NCBI GenBank assembly: GCA_014218235.1
Contig: CM024760.1
Span: forward strand, 140,321,245 to 140,385,244
Length of the DNA: 64,000 bases
Source of the DNA: Colocasia esculenta
Lineage: Eukaryota > Streptophyta > Magnoliopsida > Alismatales > Araceae
Reading direction: 5' to 3'
In this document: in pieces, positions 55,297 through 64,000 of the stretch
Layout of the letters: the number at the start of each line of letters is the position of its first letter
Position numbering within the stretch: the first letter of the stretch is position 1
Translations under genes and position numbers: made by a program
The notes under the pieces: model-generated
Database searches by the model: none
Seen by the model: only the letters and a program-made list of their open reading frames with translations
Told to the model about the DNA's origin: nothing

Positions 55297-57145
55297 TGTA
55301 AAGTCTCGGGTCTTTAGTGGATCCTTATTGGGTCTGTAGTGGTTCTGTGTGGTCGACGACAAGACCATTGTCGTTGACTTGGGGTTGACGGCCAAGGCTT
55401 GCCGTTGAGTCAGAGTCAGCGTCCAGCGATGTGGACGTCTGATGTTGAACTCAACGACATGAGATCTAGACGTCAGTCTGTAGGCGGTTTAGTTGGCGAC
55501 CAGAGAGGTTGACGTCGACTAACCAGTCCTGTTGAAATAGGGCAGCCCGAGAGCAGAGTTCCTTCTTCTCCTTTCCTCTCCTTTCTTCCATCTTTGCTTT
55601 TCTTGATTTCCACAGCTTCTGTTGGGTGATTTGAGCTCGTGGGAAGGCCCTGGATTGTGTGGCGTTGCTTGATCGGGCGGGAAGCGCGTGGTTTTGGTGC
55701 GATTCGCGCGGAGTCTTCGAGGGAATCCGGCGCGAGTAGTGGCTGTTTGGGGATTGCTTAAGCTTTCTGAGGTAGGGACTTAACTCCTACAACCTTCCTC
55801 ATCAAACCAGCATGTTCAATTAAGTGAATTGGGGTGCAAATCATGGTTTAGGGTTGGGTTGTATCATGCCGGAATTGTGGGTGAATTGGACAATCTAGGT
55901 GTTAGAATGTTTATTTATAATATTCTGGTAGTGTGGATTGATGAGAGGAAGTGTTTCCTTCCATCAGCCAGAATTCTGTTGAGTTTTCTGCCCATTTGAA
56001 CTGATTCGGTTCAATTCTGGGTTTAGGGGACTGAAGACCTTAACGTCTACATCCGTTGACGTTGAGCTCTTCAGGGGTGATTTAAACGACAAGGTCGATT
56101 GCCGTTTAATCAGGATAAATGACATGGTGAGTGTCGTTTACCTCATGTTGGCGGCAATTGATGTGGCCGTTAATCTCCTGTGTCCCAGCAGACTTGAGTT
56201 GTGTGTTTAGAGGCGATTGACATGTGACGTCCGCCCTAATAGCACATGTGGGCCAGGCTTAGAGTGTGACTCCGCTTGTGCATTTGAGTAGTTGATTGTG
56301 ACTTGAGGTGTTTACTACTGTACGAGGTTTCATACATTGAGTGTGTTCCGTCTGTTGTACGTGCGTTGCGTTACCGTGTACCCGTTTCTGTTGTGTTACC
56401 TAGGCGTGGGTGCGACTCCGTCTAGACGACTAGTGTGTGGTTATCCTCCGCTAGTGAGCCAGGACGTCGAGTGCGACTCTGTCCTGTGCGTACTCCTTGT
56501 GGTAGTTTTGAGCAGGTCTCCGTGGAGCCCCTTCTCTACCGCTAGGGTCAAGCGTAGGGGAAAAACCGGTCGTGGACCAGACGCGAGAGAGAGCGTCTGT
56601 AGTGTGCACACGTGGCTGGGGTTGAGAGCCTCTGTGGTGACGGGACGCCGAGCCACAGACCCTAGCTGAGTCCTACTTGCTGTGCGTGTGAGTGTGTGTT
56701 ACTGAGCCGCGTGGTTTACAGTTTTGTGTTGTGGTGCGACGTGTACTTACTTTCAGTTTTTACTTTCCGCACTTTAGTTTTGTTACCGGTGGGGTTACTT
56801 TTCCCTACTGGGTCTCTTTCTTGAGACTCACTCCCTTCCCTTTCAGGTGGGTCTTCGTCGACTCCCGTTCCAGGCGAGTCTAGCCACTCCGGTGTTGGTG
56901 CTCCCTAGCTGCAGTGAGTAGTACCTTTTTGTTGTACTTCTGTACTCTGTACTTTGCTCAGACTCTGAGGTTGTATATGATATGTTCATATAGTGAAATT
57001 TTACAACTTTACATGGTGTGTATCTTCTTACATATAGTCTCCTCGGACTTTCACTTCCTACACTTCCGAGCTTGTCTCGTGGGTTAGCGGGTCAGAATTC
57101 GGGTTACTGGTTGCTTACTGGTAATGCGGATTCTGGGTCGTTACA
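55297..57145 (+). mobile_element. Solo LTR inserted in the Athila 5' LTR
   Basis: 1849 bp, starts TGTAAAGTCTCGGG and ends GGGTCGTTACA, with perfect 5-bp target duplication CTTTC (55292-55296 and 57146-57150). No internal domain. It carries CGTTGACG/GACGTC-like words at 55340-55510 and 56045-56235. Orientation taken from the TG/CA ends and resemblance to gypsy LTRs of the TGTAA class. Confidence 0.94.
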
Positions 57146-58640
57146 CTTTCACCAAAATAATATTGCATTAAGTTCAATTGTGTAAACAACACCAATCAAA
57201 TCCCTCACACTTGACATGTCAACCTTAATAGAATAACAAGCAGAATTGAAATGAAAGAGAATTGATATCAATGTACCCTCACAATTGAGGGATCAAACAA
57301 GTAGACAGAAATCTGAAATAGAAATTAAACTAAGATTGCACAACGATGTAACTCTAATTCTAAAATGATTTAAAATTTAAGGAAATGAGAAGGTGACAGA
57401 GCAAGAAATCTCAAAAGAACATTATCAAACCAATGTAGCCATGTACCCCTATAGCTCAGGGGATGAACAGTCATAACTCTCCACAAACACCGGATCACTA
57501 CTCTCAAAAACAAATGCTGAACAAGAACATATGCTGAACCAGAAACCTCCCCACAAAACAACAGAACCAGAAGAAAGAAAAACGCCCAACAATCGCACCA
57601 GCCAACCCCTTCACAGCAGAAGTAAAACCCTCCCCAGTCTGAACTCCGGATGAACACAGAAGAAGAAAGAAAAAAATGCTTTAAAATCCCAAAATGCCGA
57701 ACTCCGATTCCCTCATGCCTACGGAAAGAAAACTAAAAACAAGCAGACTCCCAACCCCTTACAGTAAAGAAAAACTCTAAAAAAAAAACTGAACCAAAAA
57801 CCCACTGGAATTCTAAACTAGAACTTCCAAAAAAAAAAAAATACTGAACCTCTCAACGTTGGAGAACCTTCACAGCAGAACCATCTCCCAATAGCAAGAC
57901 TCCCGGATGTTGAACCTCCCAGAAATCTAAACTATCACAGATGCTCCTCACAGCAGCAAAACCTTCTCAAATGCTGGACCGCAAAACCCTATGGAATCCT
58001 CCTCCCAGCAGCAAACAACAGCAGAAGAGAAGAATAGAAGCCTTCGGTCCTCTCACTCGGCAGATCACACAGCAAAAGGATTCAAATGCCCACCTCTGCT
58101 CACAGCAAAAATTAAGATCCCAATAGTTGAATAGCTAAACTCCTCTCTCAGTAGATAGAACAATCGAAGAGAAGAAAAAATCCAACAAAAATATGGAGCA
58201 ACCCCTCGAATCTGATCTCTCTACCTAGCACAGAAGAAGGCAAATTCACAAGAACTGAAATAAACGCCATAAGATTGAGTTTTGGAAAACAAAAGACTGG
58301 ACAAATTCGCCCTCAGAAAATTGCACAGAACAATTGAACTAGAAAATTGCACAGAACAATTGAACTAAGCAAATTGCACGGAAGAATGGAAGAACAGTTA
58401 GAGAACAAAGATCCTAAGAACGCCAACCCTTCTCCCTTACTGCTTACAAAAAATGAAAATTAAAACTCCAAAAACCACTGCTCCAGCCCACACAAGCACA
58501 GAAGAAAACCCAATAATCTTGAACCAAAACCCTCACAACTCTCACAGCTCTGCGGAAAAGAAAAATTACAGAAGTAAAAATGGCAAGAAATTAAACTCAA
58601 ATCTGAACCAGCGAACCCCTCGGAGAAGAGGACTTGGGGT

Positions 58641-58649
58641 TCTTTTATA
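58641..58649 (-). promoter_or_regulatory. TATA box of the Athila 5' LTR
   Basis: CCTATAAAAGA on the minus strand, with the matching CCTATAAAAGGA in the 3' LTR at 46053-46044. It divides the GC-rich U3 from the A-rich remainder and probably sets the element's transcription start about 30 bp further on. Confidence 0.65.
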
Positions 58650-59818
58650 GGCTTCCGAGCCTTCTGGCGAGTTCCTCTGTAGCATCCTGCGCAGCCACCA
58701 GTTTCGGCCACCTCAGCAGATCTGCACGCCATTGCCAGCTCAGCCGCCAGGTCGCCATCTGCCTGAGCCCCACAGTAGCGCACAAGCTTCCCGCCTCCAC
58801 CTCATGGCCCTGACCACACCGGGGCTCAGCACCATCGCGCACAAACCCCAGCTTGATCCCAGGCCGCCGCGCCCTGATCTGGGCACCGGCCCTGGTTCTG
58901 CCACCCATGGGCGCTGGCCGCCAGCTTCCAGGTGCCGCTTCCACTGCCCAGCCACACCGCCAGCCCTCCATCTTCCGCGCACGGGAGCACCATCTGTGCC
59001 AGCCATCGTCCTGGCCTGGCCGCCACCTCAGCAGCCAGACCGCATCACACACAGTCGGTGCTTGCTGTCGCTCTGCACAGCACCACACACCAGCACAACC
59101 GGCCACACACCAGGGCAACCGGCCACACACCAGGGCGCCTCCATCTGCACAACCAGCACACCCAGCCCATCGCCATGGCAACCGCCACCTTCACCTGCTC
59201 TGGCCACAACACCACACCCGGGAGCTCCCAGCAGCTTCCTGTTGCTTCCCGAAGGCTCTTCTACTTCCAGCTGGGCAATGAGAAAACGATTGGGTGAGAT
59301 ATATTAAAAGCAATATTTGTTTAATAGGATTAGGTGAGATATATAAAAACTATTAAAAAATTATTTATTTACAAATTCCTATTAAAAAATATTTACAAAG
59401 ATATTATTGTACCAGGAATTTATCTACAGTGTTTATTTACAAATACCTAATTAGTCAATAAAAAAATGACTTATTTGAATGAAATCTAACATGTGTATTC
59501 TAAATATCAACTAATATACGAATCTAATTAATATTTACAAGAATTATTCATGAAAGTATAAAACCAAGATTTATTTATGTACAATGTATTTGCAAAAAGA
59601 GAAAACACTTTATTAGTCACACTATTCAAAATGCATTGACTTTATTAAATGAGAATCTAACTTTGTGTTCTACTCAAAATTATTTAACTAGCATGCTCGA
59701 AAACCTATTAATGGATGAAAATGAGAATTAAAATCAAATTGTGCATTATTTATGGACAAAGACGGTCTAAAGTTAACTATATGTATGAAATTCAACCCAA
59801 AAAATTGTGTAGTTATCA

Positions 59819-60915
59819 CTTGGCACATACAAGGAGTTCTCTGCTATCTCCTCATACAATTTCCATTCCTTGATCATCATTTGACTTAAATATGCTTTTC
59901 TGCTTAGAGTATCAGCCACCACATTGGCCTTACCCGGATGGTAAGCCAAACTAAAATCATAATCTTTTAAATATTCCACCCATCTACGCTGACGGAGATT
60001 CAAGTCTTTCTGGGAAAAGATATACTTTAAACTTTTATGATCGGTAAAAATCTCAAATCTCTCGCCATAAAGATAATGCCTCCACATCTTTAAAGCAAAC
60101 ACAACTGCTGCTAGCTCTAAATCATGAGTGGGGTAATTCTCTTCTGCTGGTTTCAATTGCCTGGACGCATAAGCTATTACCTTGCTGTGCTGCATTAGCA
60201 CTGTGCCAAGCCCTATTCTAGATGCATCTGTATATACAACAAAACCACCATTACCTATCGGTAATGTCAACACTGGTGCCGCTGTAAGTCTCTTCTTTAA
60301 CTTCTTTGACATTCACCAGACCATACAAATGGCACACCCTTCATAGTCAATCTAGTCATGGGTGCCGCAATCCTAGAAAAATCTTGAATGAAACGCCTAT
60401 AATAGCCTGCTAACCCCAAAAAGCTTCTAATTTCAATAATTGTCTTAGGCACCTCCCATTTCATTACTGCCTCCACTTTACTTGGGTCAACTGCCACTCC
60501 CTCAGTTGATATGACATGGCCCAAGAACTGAATCTCTTTTAGCCAAAATTCACACTTACTGAATTTGGCAAACAACTGATTATCTCTTAATAACTGCAAG
60601 GCAAATATCAAATGCGCAGCATGCTCCTCTTCAGATGCTGAGTAAATCAGAATATCATCTATAAATACCATAATAAACTGGTTCAAATATGAATGAAAAA
60701 TTTTGTTCATCAGATCCATAAAAGCTGCAGGAGCATTGGTTAGCCCAAATGGCATAACCACAAACTCATAATGACCATATCGGGTTCTAAATGCTGTTTT
60801 ATCAATGTCACCCTCTCTAATTCTCAACTGGTGGTATCCTGACCTTAAATCAATTTTAGAAAATACTTTAGCTGATTGCAACTGATCAAATAGATCATCA
60901 ATTCTGGGTAACGGG
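59819..60915 (-). pseudogene. Chromovirus reverse transcriptase (3' part) and RNase H
   Basis: Reverse transcriptase pieces FSKIDLRSGYHQLRI, FVVMPFGLTNAPAAF and VFIDDILIYS (catalytic IDD), then after a frameshift near 60300 the RNase H pieces VVYTDASRIGLGTVLMQ, FEIFTDHKSLKYI and ANVVADTLSRK. The 5' end is cut at 60915 by another LTR element and the 3' end at 59819 by the Athila insertion. Confidence 0.9.
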
Positions 60916-63900
60916 TGTAGACACCCGATTTTGACTAATGGGTTGAACCACTTCTCTTGTTGTCTTAGTGGGCCTCTAATTGGTCAGTCACCTTGAGCCC
61001 ATCATTTGCCTTGCTTTGAGTCCTTTAAACCATTAAAATGCCTTGAAATCCCGAGATTTATCACTTGAGAGAGTCCTTGGAACATGATAACTCTTGTTAT
61101 ATCATGTAGTTGGGTGATAATTTTCAAATAAAGCGGATTTATTGTCGCGACGCCTTGTAGCGCCGCGTCTCTAGTCGCGACAGTTCTGGTGGCCGTGACA
61201 GCCCATGCATTATCCATGCACGTGGGCAATGTTGTCGCGTCCACCCGCACCGTCGCGTCTTAGTCGCGGCCCTACGATACGTCGCGACAATGACCGAATT
61301 CTCTGGCCTCCTTAACTACTTCCTATTTATCCTCCTTTGAGTTCAACTTAATCCCAAGGATTATCCCTACCCCTTTGGGACGGGATCCTAGCCTTAGGGA
61401 CTCTTGTGAGGATCCCCAAGGACTCTCAACTCGATTTTTATAGGGCTTTATCTCCTATTATGATTTTTAAAGCCTTTTTGAAGAGATAATATCACTAATT
61501 CTTATCCCAAGCTCTATATAAGCAAGGCCCCTCCTTAAGGACGGGGAGAGCCTCATTACCATCCCGAAGGGCTGCCGAAATCTCCTCTGACCTATACTTA
61601 GCACCACAGCCACCCATTTCGCCATTCTCCTTCCACATTCCACTCCTCAAAGCCATTCTTCCACCATTAATGGAGCATGGAACGTAAGAAGGGCGACCCC
61701 GACGACCTCCTGGAGCTCTTGCACATCCTTGGAGCCGCACTCACGCCAGGGAGTCGCCCAATGGGGCTCATTTTCTTCTCCTTTCTCTCCTCTTATTTCT
61801 ACATGCATTTTTGCGTTATTTTTAGATAGAGCATTTCCCTATCTACCCACGTTTTTCCCACACCTATAGGGGTTCAAAACCACCCCAGGTGCATTCTCGC
61901 CATGATCTCCCATTTCTCTCCATTTTTAGAATAGATACTATGCTTCACATATTCTAATAGGGCGTTTTTTGTTGTGATTTTCTTTGGTTGGTAGGCAAGC
62001 AGGTGAAGTCTACGAGAAGCTCTCATCCTCTAGCCGGCTGGAGGACGAGAAGAAGGTCCCTACCCTATTTCTCCCGCATTCAGAGAACGCGACGACCGAG
62101 AGTGACGCGACTATAGATGCGTCGACGGAAGCTGACGCGTTACCAGTCTATCGCGGCGCCAATGGCGACCGCGACATCAGGTTCGTTTCTGTTCTCTCTC
62201 CTTTTTTCCTAGTTTAAGTCAGCCATCATCTCATTTTCATTTTTAGGCGACTATCTAGGTGGCGATCACATCCTATTTTCCATGCTATCATATTTGATAT
62301 TCATGTTTGTGTTGAGGGGGGTACAATCCCTGTGATTACACCTTTTGGCGATCACGGTGGGACCTTCAGTGCTACCCTCGTAGATCTAACTTGCTTTCTT
62401 GCCATGTTTTCTTCCTTTTTTGTCCTTTTGGTGCCCTATTAGTCTTTTTTTGTTCTTTGTTTTCTGCTTTCTGCCCCTCGGTTCGTGTCGCGACGCATCG
62501 CGGTGACGCGATAATGTCGCGTCGCTGACCAACGACGCGATAGCAGGTCAGTGTTTTCTTCTCATACCTGCCTTATCTTGCTTCTATAAGATCATGCATC
62601 CCTGTTCCATGTCTTTGTGCCATGTATTGTCGTGTCTTTGGATGTTAGAATCCTGTTAGGGTTCGGGTTTTCCTTTTATTTTTTATTTGTAAGTTTTCGG
62701 GTCTGGTCACGGCGTAGCGCAAGGACGCGACAAGGTCGCGCCGCTGGTGAGCGTCGCGTCAACATGTACGCTCTGTTTGTTAATGCTTCCATCCATGAAT
62801 CGATTTCTGGGTGCTTCCTGATCCATGCTGTATTAATTTAGGGATTTGGTGTTTTTATCATCTGGTAGGGTAGTCTGTTTGAGTTGGGCTGGTGACTCAA
62901 TGTGTCTTCGGGCTTCTGTCATTATCGCGGCCGCACGCGTTGTCGCGATAGGTTCGCGACGTACCCGGCCGCCGCGACTCGGCCCGAGACCCATCTGGTC
63001 GCCCTGTTTGCTTCTCATCTATCACTTGTGCATACATTTCGGGCATTTAGGCCCATTGCATACGCTGCTAAACCCATTTGATCAGGTTCCCCCTTGGTTG
63101 AGTGAGTCCTCTCACCTGTGAGCACTCGTAGGCTGACTCGGGCCCGCCTTCTGAGGACCTCCGTAAGTCCCCGTGACCGTACGCACGTTGCGGTTCGCCG
63201 GGCTGGTTGTACCCATTGTACCTTTAGTTTGAGCCACCCTCATGTGAGTGTGTAACACCCTTAGTCATACCGGAGCACTTGAGTCCATTCCTATTAGGGA
63301 CCGCATGACCGAGTGACATCTCTTTAATCAATTCATTTAAAAGGTCAAGTTCGAATCTTAAGAAATTTGTGTTTTAATCATAATAACTTGAGTGCTTCGA
63401 TCCCCCTTCTCATCTCTGTCTTTCTTGTCGTGATAGAGTTTATGTGTGTCGGTTCCCCCCTAAATTGGTTGGAGGGTGTATGCGTCATTGTTTAGGGAGA
63501 TCAAGTCAGTCTCCTCCGACCCTTGTGCTATATCATAATCCCCTCTTCGACATGGACCAATTTCGGGTCCTTGCCGACGATACCCTTCCCCTCGGATTGC
63601 TCGAGGAGGTAGCCCAACCCCCCATGACCGTTCTCCCGGGGCGTATCCAGCCTCCCTCTATCACCGGGATTCAATCCCGTCCTCCCTCTCCTCCTGGGGG
63701 TGATGACCCCCATTCTCAATTCAGCCAACTCCTTCCTCACCTCACTCCGGACCAAGTCCGAGAGTTCATAGCTGTTGCCAAGGGGAAACAACCTTTATCT
63801 CCCCGAGGTCAAAATCCAGCCCGACCGGCGGATTCCTCCGTCCACGTCGCTTCAGCCCCTCACCTTTCTTCGTCTGGGGCAGACCCTACACCTCTCCGTC

Positions 63901-64000
63901 CTCGGGCCATTCATTTTTTTAGAACCAAGCTACCTCCCCCCACGAGATGTTCGGCCTCGGTCTCCTCCCACTACATATTATACGGCCGAACCAGCTCCCC
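60916..64000 (+). mobile_element. Third LTR retrotransposon entering from the right, partial
   Basis: Starts TGTAGACACCCG inside the chromovirus reverse transcriptase gene; the left flank ACGGG (60911-60915) should recur at its far end. The LTR probably runs to somewhere between 63250 and 63500; the end was not fixed. It contains five separate clusters of GTCGCGAC/GACGCGAC words (61143-61290, 62085-62180, 62485-62545, 62705-62760, 62925-62985). A gag-like frame follows at 63552. Confidence 0.75.
63552..64000 (+). CDS. Gag-like N-terminal frame, runs off the window
   Basis: Begins ATG at 63552 (MDQFRVLADDTLPLGLLEE) and stays open for 149 codons to the edge. Very rich in Pro and Ser (PPMTVLPGRIQPPSITG), with an acidic TPDQVREFIAVAKG helix. 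Position just downstream of an LTR, composition and orientation suggest the N-terminus of gag, possibly of a Tat-type element. No capsid domain is visible yet. Confidence 0.5.
   Translation, partial: MDQFRVLADDTLPLGLLEEVAQPPMTVLPGRIQPPSITGIQSRPPSPPGGDDPHSQFSQLLPHLTPDQVREFIAVAKGKQPLSPRGQNPARPADSSVHVASAPHLSSSGADPTPLRPRAIHFFRTKLPPPTRCSASVSSHYILYGRTSS

Larger units (their letters stand above)
44347..59818 (-). mobile_element. Athila-type Ty3/gypsy retrotransposon
   Basis: 15.5 kb including a nested solo LTR, with perfect 5-bp target duplication CTTGG (44342-44346 and 59819-59823) in the chromovirus pol gene. Order on the minus strand: 5' LTR (59818-55088), primer site, gag, protease, reverse transcriptase, RNase H, integrase, a non-pol segment, polypurine tract, 3' LTR (47201-44347). 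Several frameshifts and a stop in gag make it non-autonomous now. By eye the LTRs differ by only a few percent. Confidence 0.94.
55088..59818 (-). mobile_element. Athila 5' LTR, interrupted by a solo LTR
   Basis: Starts TGATAACTAC at 59818 and ends CGCGTTCA at 55088. The net length without the insertion is about 2877 bp, close to that of the other LTR. The solo LTR sits at 55297-57145. Confidence 0.93.
40532..60915 (-). mobile_element. Chromodomain Ty3/gypsy retrotransposon (Tekay/Del type), split by an Athila element
   Basis: Minus-strand element. Its 3' LTR lies on the left (about 40532-42775). Integrase and chromodomain follow at 42885-44415, and RNase H plus the end of reverse transcriptase at 59819-60915, on the other side of the nested Athila element. 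Its 5' part was cut off by a third LTR element at 60916, so gag, protease and the 5' LTR are not in the window. The chromodomain and the integrase type point to a chromovirus. Confidence 0.85.

Overview
The window is plant nuclear DNA. It holds one conventional gene, spread over about 37 kb, inside and beside many layers of transposable elements. Intron-rich structure, Athila and chromodomain Ty3/gypsy elements, an RTE LINE with an (ATC)n tail, a tRNA-derived SINE and many MITEs all point to an angiosperm with a large, repeat-rich genome. I cannot name the species.

Positions 1-37,800 (minus strand) carry the 5' two thirds of an alanyl-tRNA synthetase gene. Thirteen exons (797-37,707) splice in frame into 589 codons; the remaining exons lie to the left of the window. 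Two in-frame ATGs separated by a presequence-like segment suggest one organellar and one cytosolic product. Intron 8 is about 22.8 kb and intron 12 about 4.8 kb; both are filled with repeats.

Intron 12 (920-5,699) contains a SINE with a 14-bp target duplication and an L1-like LINE remnant split by two MITEs. Intron 9 (7,155-9,863) contains a nest of three MITEs. Intron 8 (9,924-32,759) contains a duplicated minisatellite, a family of elements with CA(A/T)GG ends and 8-bp target duplications, an RTE LINE, pieces of two LTRs joined tail to head, and long degenerate tandem arrays within what looks like a large non-coding LTR element. That element ends only 17 bp from the exon 8 splice donor.

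Positions 38,000-40,500 hold the AlaRS upstream region, short minisatellites and a broken FAR1/MULE transposase. From 40,532 to the right edge the window is nested retrotransposons. A chromodomain Ty3/gypsy element (minus strand) was split by an Athila-type element (44,347-59,818, target duplication CTTGG). The right-hand LTR of that element was itself split by a solo LTR (55,297-57,145, target duplication CTTTC). A third LTR element enters the chromovirus pol gene at 60,916 and runs off the right edge with an open gag-like frame.

The most unusual signal is a set of small hAT-like elements. They share CA(A/T)GG termini and 8-bp target duplications, and some share the same fold-back core. Each nevertheless carries its own cluster of a short CG-centred motif (GATTCGG, GACTCGG, GGTTTCGG or GGATCGG) beneath its ends. 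LTRs of unrelated families here carry comparable clusters of other CG palindromes (GTCGCGAC, TGTCGACA).
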